Source: Sthenelais limicola (taxonomy: Eukaryota > Annelida > Polychaeta > Phyllodocida > Sigalionidae). From it: a DNA stretch of 64,000 nt. The position numbers were made by a program, and so were the translations under genes. The stretch spans positions 9,803,555 through 9,867,554 of the forward strand of contig OW804094.1 of assembly GCA_942159475.1 (NCBI GenBank), in the 5' to 3' direction. Below are positions 53,197-63,699 of this stretch, piece by piece (position 1 is the first letter of the stretch; every line of letters begins with the position of its first letter). The notes under the pieces are model-generated. The model saw only the letters and a program-made list of their open reading frames with translations. It was not told where the DNA came from and searched no databases.

Positions 53197-54890
53197 TTAA
53201 AGATGGGATGCTCCCAGAGTCTCAACATCCGTTTCCATGGTGTCTGCATGTTCGGTAGGCGACGACTTTTTCAACTTCCCACCACTCCGGTGCAGCCTGC
53301 TCCCGCTTGCGTCAGAATAGACAGCACTTCGAAAGCTCTCTTCTGCTGTTTCGTGCACTCTCCTCTGAAATAATTATAAGAAAAAAAAATTCAACTATAA
53401 CAATTTAACATATTGAAAAGGAGTTGTGCATCATGCTTTGAAATAATTAAGGCCAGTTAATTAACACGACTATTTCAATTATATATGGATAAAGTGTTCT
53501 GCTAAAATACAGACTTGACATTTAAAATTTAGTTAACGATTGTATATTATCTAACCGTGTTTTCCCTCCGCTGTCTTCTATGGCCTTCGCGCCGCACCAT
53601 TTCTCGCTGCACCAAAATCCTTCTCGCGCACCATGCTCCAGTGCACGCACCACCCACCGACAGAACTCCGAATGAGGCGATCAACCCTGCAATCAACTCT
53701 GGTTGAGCACCTGGAGTTGATTGATCCGCTTGTACACATGACGTAGATGGGTCTGCCAACGCTTCAACAGGGGTTGTGGAAGCAGGAGGAGAAGGTTGAA
53801 TTGAAGAAGAGTCTGGGATGGGGGAGGCCGTTGGAAGTGGAGAAGAAGTGTCTGGGATGGGCGAGGTCGTTGGAAGTGAAGAACTGTCTGGGATGGGCAA
53901 GGTCGTTGGAAGTGAAGATGTGTCTGGGATGGGAGAGGTCGATGGAAGTGTCGAAGAAGTGTCTGGGAGGCGTGTAGAGGAAACTTCGTTTGTAATGAGT
54001 TATAATCATGATTTCAAAATAAGCGATTTAATAACAATGATTTAAATTATTATTTGTTTTACAAATTTTAGCATTTGCTGCGTTAATAGTCGTGATTTGT
54101 AAACAAATAAATGGTAACACATGCTATGCAATAAAATAAGTGATTTAGGGTCAATGATTACCTTATGTCGTTAAGTTGAGTGTGAGAATTTAAAAAAGGG
54201 GGGGCAAAGATGACAAATATTAATGGGTTATGAAGGATTAAACATCCCATGTTTCAGTTTAAACAAATAATAATTTGTGTATGATTTTAGCATTGACACA
54301 ATGATGGTGGCACATGATATGATTTTAAATTATTATCTGCTTCACATATCGTAGTGTGTGTGCTTCATTGATAGATGTGGAATGCAAACAAATGAATGAG
54401 AACACATGTTATGATTTCATTGTTTACCATCATCGTCGTCTTCATAGTGTTCATCGACAGCAGGGTTTCTGGGAGGAGGTTGAGGGATGTGCTTGCCTGG
54501 AGGCAAAAAAGGCTTGTCATGTCGAAATCTTAGCTTTGGGGTCGTCAGACGGGGTGGCAGACATCCACTTCTTAGCTCAAATCTTGTCCAGTCGGGGATG
54601 GTGGAGCAGTCAAAGGGCAAAAGAGTGTTCATGATTTCCACCAACTCCAAGTTGGGGAAAGAAGAAAAAAAACTCATATCGTACACCGAAATGTACACCC
54701 TCTCAAGCCGTATGTGTCGTACGGCGCTCTTTGCAATCAACACCGATCGAGGATACCCTCCTGCAAAGCATTTGATGGAGTTTACAGTGCAGGAGCATGT
54801 ATCCTCGATCGGTCCACAATCATATTCGGTGGTGACATAACTTGTCACCACCAAAACAAGCAAAAGAACCAATACACACATTCCTCCCAC
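53197..54890 (-). CDS. Gene A: type I membrane protein with repeat stalk (complete)
   Basis: Three minus-strand exons, 54428-54890, 53556-53983 and 53197-53364, with exact phases (1, then 0), give 352 residues from ATG to TAA. Order: a signal peptide (CVLVLLLVLVVTSYVTT); a Cys-rich ectodomain starting YDCGPIEDTCSCTVNSIKC, which resembles an LRR N-cap, with a possible single repeat (FFSSFPNLELVEIMNTLLPF); a proline/acidic hinge (HIPQPPPRN, HYEDDDD); a stalk of about five 12-13-residue repeats of the type SPIPDTSSLPTT, likely O-glycosylated; a membrane helix (LIAGLIASFGVLSVGGACTG); then a very basic tail (ARRILVQREMVRREGHRRQR) ending METDVETLGASHL. Architecture, not homology, suggests a cell-surface receptor or adhesion protein. 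It is co-oriented with gene B downstream. Confidence 0.75.
53807..53958 (-). repeat. 36-39-bp coding repeat of the gene A stalk
   Basis: Four clear units on the plus strand beginning GGGATGGG(C/G)GAGGTCGTTGG. On the minus strand each encodes P-I/L-P-D-S/T-S-S-x-L-P-T-x-S. Lengths differ by one codon and all stay in frame. Confidence 0.9.
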
Positions 54891-55491
54891 CTTACGATTG
54901 AGTCAGCTGGTGATCGCACGCGGGATGTTCTGTGTTTACATGCGTGTGTGTGTGAATAGTCACCACGTAAAATATTAAATATAGCCTAATAAAACAATTT
55001 CAACATTATATTATAACTGCATCCAAATGTAGAATCATGGGAATGCATATTCTGTTGGCTGGAAGGAGGCAGCATGCGCATTATTTAAAGTTGAAAGTGT
55101 GCTCGCATTTTGGAATGATACACTCCCAGCGTGTGTAGCGCCGTCTACACTCGCTTGTCATGCATGTAAAGGGTATCCGTTTCGCGCTTATGCATTTCTG
55201 GATAACATACTGGCATGCTTTTCTGTACTTGTGCGTGTGCATCAAACACAACAAAAAAATAAATAAACATTCTTATTGCACATGCAAGTTAATTCAAAAT
55301 AATTTAACTTAAAGGAAAGCGTGTTCAAAGCGTTTATTATAGACCCCTATATGTATTTGCTGCAAGGGTTATCCGGTTATGTAATGAAGACGTTGTAGTG
55401 ATACTTGGACCATACGACGGCCACCTGAATAAACCTTTATTCATACGCAATCACTTGTTGAGTTAAGTCAATATAATCCTAACATCACAGA

Positions 55492-55676
55492 CATATCTTC
55501 ATCTGCTCATATCGTGTGAAATGGAATGATGGGAGGGGGATTGCAGTGCATGCTGGAGAGGGTTAGAAAACGATTAAAGTACATATCTTCATCTGCTCAT
55601 ATTGATCCATCGTGTGAGATGGAATAATGGGAGGGGAGTTGCAGTGCATGCTGAAGAGGGTTTGAGAACGATTAAA
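55492..55676. repeat. ~90-bp tandem duplication upstream of gene A
   Basis: CATATCTTCATCTGCTCATA ... AACGATTAAA occurs twice in succession with several differences and one small insertion. Confidence 0.85.
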
Positions 55677-55879
55677 AATCTGATAAAATAATTCCACCTG
55701 CACGCCGGCATTATTTAAACCCTTGATACACCCAACACACATTCACTTAAAATCAGTCATCTATCGCCAATAACCCGGTTCGTTCTCTTGTCTCAAAGCG
55801 CAGTCATGTGTAGTATACAAATGTAGTGTTGTACTCAGGAGCGATTGAGCGCGCATTATCTTGGGTCTATAACAAGTCT

Positions 55880-56240
55880 GAACTTGTCTCCTCACCCCTC
55901 TATGTCAGAAGGATATAACCTTGGGTTTATACCAATACTATGGTGACCCATATCTCACCCAAACAGAAGTCACCCATATCTCACCCCTAGGGTAACAGTG
56001 TCTATACCAATAATTATAATCCCTACAGTAACCCATATAACACATAAACAGAACTCAACCCCTCTATACCAATGGTAACGTGACCCATATCTCACCCTTG
56101 GGGTGACTATATAAATATGCACTAAGCCTCCTGTCTGTCAATATAAACAACCCTGGGCTATATAACAATATAAACAAGGCTGCTCTATATAACAATATAA
56201 ACAAGGCTGCCCTATATAACACTATAAACAAGGCTGACCT
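55880..56240. repeat. Short tandem repeats (CCCATATCTCACC; 27-bp CTATATAACAATATAAACAA)
   Basis: CACCCATATCTCACCC phrases recur between 55948 and 56095. A 27-bp unit CTATATAACAATATAAACAA-GGCTGCC is repeated three to four times at 56157-56240, right next to the foldback element. Confidence 0.8.
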
Positions 56241-56246
56241 TATAAT

Positions 56247-59200
56247 AGTCCGGCAGTGGAAAGGCAAATTTTGGCCTAACCCGGAAATCCCGGATAAAGT
56301 TTTTTTCTCTCTTGATTTATCATCTATGGGGTCCCTATATTACATTCCTGTGTGATGTGAAGTTCCTGACCTTGAGCAATTCGAGATATTCAAGATGGCT
56401 GCCACCGAACATGTCAAATCTGTAAACTGGCATATCTCTGCTTCTAATGGGGCTAGGAATATGTTCTAGGTGTCTGAATGCATGTTTCATTAGCCTACAA
56501 ATGTGATAAAGTCATTAAAGAAATCATTGACCCAACAATTTCCAATGAAAATTGCATTATGTAGTATAATAATTCAATTTGGCCGCAACCGATCCAGCAA
56601 ATCTGTAAACAGGCATATCTCTGCTTCCAATGGGGCTAGGAATACATTCTAGGTGTCTAAATGTATGTTTTGTTAGCCTACAAATACAATACAGTCATTA
56701 AATAAATCATTGGCACAACGGTTTCCAATTAAAATTGCATTATAGTGTAAAATAATTAAATTTGACCCATACCAACCCAGCAAATCTAGGCATATCTCTG
56801 CTTCTAATGGGGCTAGTTATACATTGTAGATGTCTAAATGTATGTTTTATTAGCCTACAAATGCAACACAGCCATTAAATAAATCATTAGCCCAATGATT
56901 CCCAATGAAAATTGCTTTTTTGTGTAAAATAATTCAATTTGACCGTAACGCAAATTACATGTCAAATCTAAAAACATGCATATATATATATATAGATCCC
57001 GGCTTCTAACAGGGTTAGGAATACATTCTAAATATCATTTGCCTACAATACATTACATTTGTATAATTTGATCATTGGCCCAATATTTGTCAATGAAGAT
57101 GACAAATCTTTAAACAGACATAATGATATAGATCCCTGCTTCTAATGGGGTTAGGAATACATTCTAAATGTCATTTGCCTACAAATACATTACATCTGCA
57201 TATATTTAATCATTGGCCTAATATTTGTCAATGAAAGTTTCATTATGGTGTAAAAGAATTCATTATATGCATTATTGTTTGTCAGATTTAGTCTATGAAA
57301 AGACCATAACCATATTCTTTGTTTATCATTCCATTGTCTTGCGCTTCAAATGTGATAAAAAATATTGCTAAGCTTCTTAACCGCAGGGTGTCATGAGCTA
57401 TACATCATATTCATTGATGTCACAGCACTGGCCTAGGCTAGCTATGTTCTGTATCATCCCTTGTAAATATTACCTAGACATATGCATGTGCTCCAAGGCT
57501 GCCATTTTCACCTCCAAAAGCTTTAGCAAATGCAATATAAAGTATGCTTATATAGTCAGGGGTTAGCAAAATAGTCAAAATGGGAAAACCTTTCAATCTG
57601 CTGACTTCCACTCTAAGCAGACACACAATACGGCTGCCAATGGGGATAGCCACTGACTGGGTGACATCACATGAATACTATGTATTACTGCCTATAAAAC
57701 TCATATTGATATACTTTCCTGAATGAATGGAGGGTAAATCATTCACCTATGTGCAGGCCTGTTTCAAGGAATATTGACAGACCAGGCCCTTCAACCAACC
57801 CTTATGATCTTTGGTAATTGCCAGCAAGTTTTTGTAGGTTGTTTCCCAGCATGCCTAAACTGCAAAAACCTAGACTTAACAGTTTCCAATCCTGGAGCAG
57901 AATTGTTAAAAGCATAGACACAATGTCACCTCATTAGAGCATACAGAGGAAGTGTCAAAGATGAGAAAACAGATGTTGTGGACAATTTCTACCCATTTCT
58001 ATTGAACCACTCTACCCTGGCAGACTTTGACTTGAACATTGCTTCAGGAATTTCTATCAGTTCCACCAAGTACTTGTTGACTGCCTTAGATATTGGGAAG
58101 AAGTGTAAATGTCCTTGGAGTTTATGCTGTTACACACATCAAATTCAATGAGACATTAACAGAAGCAGCATAATTCATTTCAATAAACCTGGGCTGATGG
58201 TTTTCATAAGGCAATGTTGCTGTTTACAAATCGCTGTCCTGTGAACTTCCTCAATATATTTTGTCAATATTTGAAAGCTATGGCCTCATGTTTGAGGTAA
58301 AATCAATGATAGATTTCATTACTGATTAATTTGAACAACCAAATGTAATGCAGGAATATAGCATTTTATTCAATATTTATTGAGTAGTGTGTTCTGCTTT
58401 GGAATGTGTGATGGTCAGTAAATGGGTAGGTAATGCAGGACATCACCAGGCAAACTGTCATTCAACATTACATGCAGACTTGACTCTTAAATGGATATAA
58501 ATTTCTGTTTTCCTGATACAGGCTGTAGATAACCTGGTCTACCAAAGAGCTTAACCATGTCTGGTGTACCTTCCGGCCCTACCTTGCCTTGTTAGTTTTA
58601 ATATGTTGGGGAAGAAGCAAATATTCTGGCAGGGGCATTGGTCTTATTGCCTAATCTGGATTTTGAAATTTGTAAAGTTGTAAGGTTGTTATAGAGATTC
58701 TTGCCCATTGGATAGCTTGTCACAATAATAATCTTTGATGATGCGTCCTCCTTATGTTCAATCAACAATATAATGCCACTTTTCCCTTGACCCTCATTGT
58801 GACAAAGGTTTTGAAAACTCTGCTCAAGGTGTGAGTAGGTTTTGAAAGTCTGAGGGTGATGGGTAACTTCTATGATACCAGATTAGTCTTTACCAAACCT
58901 TAAAAGGGTTGACTCAACTGCCATCAAACATGCCCATGCACAGTATACTTTCCATTCATTCAGAAGTTGAGCATGCTTCCTATGGGATGCATGTAATAGA
59001 GAGCATTATGAGGTTAGTGTTGATAACCCTATTACAAAGACCATACAGAATTCCATACAGTTATGCTATGATAACATTCAAAATTCATTCATAGTTTGCT
59101 CATAGACAGGGGTCACAGACACTGCAAAATAATGAATTCTTCTACACAATAATGAAATCTTCATTGACAAATATTGGGCCAATGATCAAATTATACAAAT

Positions 59201-59994
59201 GTAATGTATTGTAGGCAAAATGACATTTAGAATGTATTCCTAACCCTGTTAGAAGCCAGGATCTATATATATGTATGTTTTTAGATTTGACATGTAATTT
59301 GTGTTACCCTCAAATTGAATTATTTTACACAAAAAAGCAATTTTCATTGGGAATCATTGGGCCAATGATTTATTTGATGACTGTATTGCATTTGTAGGCT
59401 AACACAACATACATTTAGACATCTACAATGTATAACTAGCCCCATTAGAAGCAGAGATATGCCTAGATTTGCTGGGTTGGTATGGGTCAAATTTAATTAT
59501 TTTACACTATAATGCAATTTTAATTGGAAACCGTTGTGCCAATGATTTATTTAATGACTGTATTGCATTTGTAGGCTAACAAAACATACATTTAGACACC
59601 TAGAATGTATTCCTAGCCCCATTGGAAGCAGAGATAAGCCTCTTTACCGATTTGCTGGATCGGTTGCCGCCAAATTAATTTATTTTACCCCATAATGCAA
59701 TTTTCATTGGAAATTGTTGGGTCAATGAATTTTTTAATGATTGTGTTAGATTTGTAGGCTAATGAAACATGCATTTAGACACCTAGAACATATTCCTAGC
59801 CCCATTAGAAGCAGAGATATGCCAGTTTACAGATTTGACATGTTCGGTGGCAGCCATCTTGAATATCTCGAATTGCTCAAGGTCAGGAACTTCACATCAC
59901 ACAGGAATGTGATATAGGGACCCCATAGATGATAAATCAAGAGAGAAAAAAACTTTATCCGGGATTTCCGGGTTAAGGTCTCCCACTGCCGGAC
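56247..59994. mobile_element. Foldback-type DNA element, 3.75 kb, long repeat-filled inverted arms
   Basis: Left arm 56247 to about 57265 and right arm about 59128-59994 are inverted copies with ends AGTCCGGCAGTGG / CCACTGCCGGACT. The outermost ~160 bp (with AACCCGGAAATCCCGGATAA and a stretch complementary base for base) is unique. Further in, each arm contains four to five ~183-bp tandem units of the type GGCATATCTCTGCTTCTAAT...AAATTGCATTATxGTGTAAA. The core (about 57266-59127) has no intact ORF. No clear target duplication is visible (flanks TTATAAT and GGTTCC). Long arms made of internal repeats define foldback (FB-like) elements, so the call rests on structure, not on a transposase. Confidence 0.85.
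57738..58151 (+). pseudogene. Possible relic ORF in the foldback core
   Basis: One frame of 137 codons has no ATG start and a single internal TAG (57915-57917). It reads CAGLFQGILTDQALQPTLMI, FGNCQQVFVGCFPACLNCKN, SVKDEKTDVVDNFYPFLLNH and STLADFDLNIASGISISSTK. Such length is unusual in AT-rich noncoding DNA, but I recognise no domain. Confidence 0.3.
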
Positions 59995-60920
59995 TGGTTC
60001 CTGCATGTTCTGGCCATTTTGTATCACTAACATCCGGGTCTCAAAATCAATGTCATGGTCATGCTCTACGACAATTTGGTAAGAGGCCCACAAATAAAAG
60101 ATTTGTCTTAGTAAACATAGGAATTCACAGTAATTCGTACGATTTAGAAAGTGCTCTTAAGAAGGTTCTTAGCACCAATTCGGCTCTGAATTTGGTACAG
60201 TGTAGACCAAAATTTTGCTTATGAATTGTCGTAGAACCCACGATTTGTCTTACGAATTGGAATTTCTTCGTAAGAAGCCCAACACATTACCAAACTGGAG
60301 TAGGTTTTCTTAAGAATGATTCTGAATTCGTCTGACTTGTCTTAAGGCCCAATTTTGCTCTGAGTCTGTGAATGTGTGGGTCCGGCATTAGTGTGGACAA
60401 CTAATGGTACTCGTCCACAACAAAATTTACTGGTTATTTACAAGTACAAAGCCCTTGCTATGATCCCTGAATACATCAGCATCTAACCAGAAATATTTGA
60501 GCCTAGAATTTTCTTGTTCAAACATGTTTTGGTCCTAAATTTCCCAAAATCGTAGTTTGGATCATACAGATCGTAGTATCGTATTTTGACACTGAAATCA
60601 TAGTTACTATGGCGAAATCGTAGAAGTTGGCAACTCTGTATATGGGAATTATCATCACGTTGGTATCACACAGATTCTTCCGTTATTCAAACCTCCATAA
60701 CATATTTTAGAAATTGACTCTAAGTATACAATTAGGACCCGACCTTTCCATGACATTCTTATACCTAATGGCACGATGGAGGTTTGTGTAAACTCTGTCC
60801 CCATGGCAGTTTAAGAGTCGGAGAATTCTTATAGGTCTGGTAATGCTGTAACCCTGAAGAATGCTTGCCACACACCTTAGAAACCACTGCACAATTTATC
60901 GATATTAAATATAATGTATC
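59995..60920. other. No gene recognised
   Basis: Contains several CTTAAGA/TCTTAAG and GAATTC-type short inverted motifs at 60110-60360 that could be a decayed palindromic element. No coding signal. Confidence 0.35.
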
Positions 60921-60924
60921 ACAT

Positions 60925-61164
60925 CTACCTGAAAGCAGTTGGATTTTCCGTGAGTCCTACAGCTCTACCATCACCCTTAACAGTTTTGTTAAGCATCTCG
61001 TAAGCCTGGTCCATTGGGACACTAGAGAAGGCTCTCTTGGTTGTCTGAACAGTCCAGTGTCCTTGGATAAATTTACTCATGACATCAACTGGCAAGCTTT
61101 TAAGGTCTCTGATGTGCACTGGGAGCCAACGGGAATAATTGGTGCGGTTCACTGAAAAGAACAA
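60925..61164 (-). pseudogene. Relic of transposon-type family, C-terminal module
   Basis: Minus-strand frame reads FFSVNRTNYSRWLPVHIRDL, FIQGHWTVQTTKRAFSSVPM, DQAYEMLNKTVKGDGRAVGL and TENPTAFR. The R-x-NYxRWLPVxxxDM ... DQAxExxNxxVKGDGGAxGLTENP motif is, from memory, the conserved C-terminal part of the same uncharacterised multi-copy family as the IDNxDHNP module. The module ends at the edge of the frame, without the expected flanking sequence. Confidence 0.6.
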
Positions 61165-61194
61165 TGGAACAACACTTTCAAGTACAGTGATATT

Positions 61195-61215
61195 TTTTTT
61201 ATTTTTTTTTTTATT
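61195..61215. repeat. Poly-T tract
   Basis: Long T run interrupted by single A, consistent with the poly(A) tail of a minus-strand retrotransposon end, probably the LINE just downstream on the plus coordinates. Confidence 0.5.
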
Positions 61216-61479
61216 AGGAGTGTTTATCAGTCAATATACATAAATAACAATGTGGTACAGACATAAAGACAATCAAAAGATAAAGCTGATAGTATATTGA
61301 ACCAGTAGGAAGTAGCCTCAGTCTTAGTCTAGCTAAGTCTGGTGAGTTGGCCATTACCTAATAGACCTTGACCTTTATCATGTAGCTGTATAGAGAAGAA
61401 AGAAAGAAAACTATCTAAGGACTAGAGAATGCTAAGGTGATGGATGAAGTGATGAGGAATAGGAGCACATTAAATAAAA

Positions 61480-61895
61480 TTAAATATATAAGGGTAACAA
61501 GCTTTCGGCCTTGGTCAGGGCCTTAAAACGATCATATGATTCAATGTTCCTGGTTTCAGGGTCTAGATTGTTCCATAGCTTTGCTGTTTTTCTTTGTATA
61601 CAATGTAAATCAAAGTTCACAGTATTAGGTCTTTTTGAAATTAAAATTGGTCCATCCCACTGTCTTGTCATTCTTCTTTCATTATCTAAAAATCTGTTCT
61701 TTTTGCTTCTTCTGAAGGCAAAGTTCAAAATATGTGCTTTTCTTCTGTCTTCAAGTTTTGGCACATTGGCCAGTCTATGAATCAGCAGGGTGTCAGTTAG
61801 AATAGGTAATTTTAAGGCAACTTTTATACACTTGTTATGAAGGATTTGGAGAGAATTCAATTCATATATGTTACAACCACTATAAGTAATGTCAC
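61480..61895 (-). mobile_element. LINE reverse-transcriptase C-terminal fragment
   Basis: Reads SLQILHNKCIKVALKLPILT, LEDRRKAHILNFAFRRSKKN and a tail RKTAKLWNNLDPETRNIESY. This parallels the LINE at 32.3-33.1 kb (LQNSAFKIILKLPK ... TNLWNSLSAEVQ), so it is a related family. A TTACTTATAGTGGTTGTAAC context (upstream SGCN) marks the DYGD-like region. The poly-T at 61195-61215 may be its tail. Confidence 0.7.
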
Positions 61896-61910
61896 CATAG
61901 TCAAGTTAAC

Positions 61911-62618
61911 TTAAGACATTGATTGGCTAGATTCAGGTTTCTTTAGACCTTCAATGATAGTGTCAAAAAGGTTATTTTTCATAAAATTTAGGATATTCGC
62001 TTCTAGATTTCTCCAAAGAGTACAACTTTGTTTTTTAATCAGTTCATCACATTGGTGGATTCCGTCCTCAAGTGAGCTGTAGTCGTGTTTTATCGATCGA
62101 CCATTTGTCATGTGATTATATCTTGTGATCCATGGGGTAGAGATATTGTTTTCTTGATTAATCTGTTGTATATATCTGTTGACTTCAATGATGGTTTCAT
62201 TCAGTATGTGTTGTTTGTCCGTGTCTAGATTTGAGCAAAATTTATCCAGATCTGCTCCTGTGATTGGACACATGATTATTGGTGAACCTTGGTGACAATT
62301 CCTTAAACGACTGGTGTTTGTTGATATTTCTGATTTCATATGTAATAGCAATGACTCAGTCGATGGCCAAGTGAAGGTGAAAACATTTTTACCTCGTTTG
62401 TTTCTTGTTTTTGTAGTGATATCACATATACCTGCCATTAAGTACACTATAGAGGGTCCATTGGTGGAGAGAAAGATATCAGCATGACGACATACCTGAG
62501 CGAGACGAGCTCCTGGGTAAACCTCTGTATGGAATAAAAAATCTGGTATTTTGTCCTGATAGGTCTTGCTAGGGTTAAGCTTATATTTTAGTTTCCTTCC
62601 TCTAGAGTCCGTGAACAT
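61911..62618 (-). CDS. SGNH/GDSL-hydrolase-like ORF, intact
   Basis: A 235-codon frame with ATG and stop. Block I shows MFTDSRGRKLKYKL (nucleophile Ser in DSRG). Block III is VYLMAGICDITTK (G-x-C-D in place of G-x-N-D). The last block is YSSLEDGIHQCDELIK, with the D-x-x-H catalytic pair. Between them lie SPIIMCPITGADLDKFC and IIEVNRYIQQINQENNIS, TPWITRY. The layout is that of SGNH esterases, which also occur as ORFs of invertebrate LINEs and other repeats. Its stop lies just upstream of, and in the same orientation as, the LINE reverse-transcriptase fragment at 61.48-61.9 kb. A LINE ORF1-type esterase or a repeat-associated ORF is more likely than a metabolic host enzyme, but it is uninterrupted. 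Confidence 0.65.
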   Translation of the reverse strand: MFTDSRGRKLKYKLNPSKTYQDKIPDFLFHTEVYPGARLAQVCRHADIFLSTNGPSIVYLMAGICDITTKTRNKRGKNVFTFTWPSTESLLLHMKSEISTNTSRLRNCHQGSPIIMCPITGADLDKFCSNLDTDKQHILNETIIEVNRYIQQINQENNISTPWITRYNHMTNGRSIKHDYSSLEDGIHQCDELIKKQSCTLWRNLEANILNFMKNNLFDTIIEGLKKPESSQSMS

Positions 62619-62853
62619 GATGGCAATGATTTGAGAACCGTATGCACTTTCAATGCTGTGTACACAGGAAGCTGTGGCTCACAAAGCATTGAGTTTCTTC
62701 TCACTGTTTTCTGAGGTATTGACCATTTCCTCTTCTTAGTATTGAATGCCATAAGTTGGGAAATGCTCTGGCATGCCTTACTCCCTGGCCAGTGAGAACT
62801 AACTGAACAAATCTTAACAGTTCAGATGGGGTATTATGATTCCTTTCATTCCT

Positions 62854-63692
62854 TCAACTCCTATCAAATGTTCCAGTGAATGCTACAGCATTCTCTTGGA
62901 GGATGCAGGAGCGGATAATAGCTGCTGCCTCTGCTACAATTGCTTCCTCTGAGAGCTGTGTGTTTTCTGTAATGTGTGTGAAGTCCAAACTCTTACTGCC
63001 ATCCCCTTGTCCATCATGGCATGTTCTGAACTTGTTTCTTAGCTTTGTTAAACAGGCGAAGTGATTCTTTGCTTCTTTTGCTATCAAGTCTACAGTGGCA
63101 ATTTTTTTCTGGATTTCGTTTTCATTCAGTGAATCAAGCATTTGCTGTATGTGAACAACCTGGTTCTCTGTAGAGATTGTATGTAGATCCCCTTCTCTAT
63201 TACAAAAAAATGCACACATCCTTCTTAAGCTGTGTCTTTTTCCTGGGGATATGTTCATATATTAGAGATGATTCCCGTTTTTTCCCCTTTAGCCTATTCA
63301 GCTTAGAAGTGTTAAAGCTATAGTGACGGCTTTGATGCCGTATTGTTTGTAATCAGGTCACTTTTGCTGAGTCTATTCAGGAATGGTGATATAAAAGTGG
63401 GGATTTCATTGATCTCCGTGAAGATACTATATATATATCTTTCCAGAAAATTTGAATACACTAACTCAACTTTGTCCGTAGCATTTGACTGTCCAGGGCA
63501 TTTGAGCTTTTCATTACTATCTACTTGGCAAATGATGCATTTAGTGTAGTCTGGGCCATCCTGCAGACAAAAATAGAAACTTGTTTCCATAGGATTTAAG
63601 AGGATACCATTCAATGTCATGTTTATGTGTATAAAGGGCCAATTCGCTTCCAATTGTAGCAAGTATTGGTCATAGTCTACTGAGTCTGACAC
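62854..63692 (-). pseudogene. Transposon-type family, N-terminal Cys/His region (two frames)
   Basis: 63318-63692 reads YTKCIICQVDSNEKLKCPGQ, ELVYSNFLERYIYSIFTEIN and LITNNTASKPSL. 62854-63258 continues with CAFFCNREGDLHTISTENQV, QMLDSLNENEIQKKIATVDL, IAKEAKNHFACLTKLRNKFR and LSEEAIVAEAAAIIRSCILQ. This order (CxxC...L; CxFC...LH; AKEAKxHxxCL) matches, from memory, the N-terminus of a multi-copy invertebrate protein family. The two parts are separated by a stop and about 60 bp, so the gene is probably broken, although each half is long and open. It runs in the same direction as the module at 60.9-61.2 kb. Confidence 0.6.
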
Positions 63693-63699
63693 TGCACAA

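Noticed and set aside
53747..54045. Plus-strand repeat ORFs (LEVKNCLGWARS type)
   Set aside because: They are antisense to the gene A stalk repeats. Gene A has signal peptide, helix and exact splice phases.
56064..56267. Minus-strand ORF with repeated LFILLYRAA
   Set aside because: It is generated by the 27-bp tandem repeat. No other coding evidence.
58909..59094. 61-codon ORF in the foldback core
   Set aside because: Short, no motif, overlaps arm-proximal noncoding sequence.
59827..60093. 88-codon minus-strand ORF across the right end of the foldback element
   Set aside because: It reads through the terminal inverted repeat into flanking DNA. The FETR... segment is only faintly like a transposon-family motif and is in the wrong order relative to the 61-kb module.
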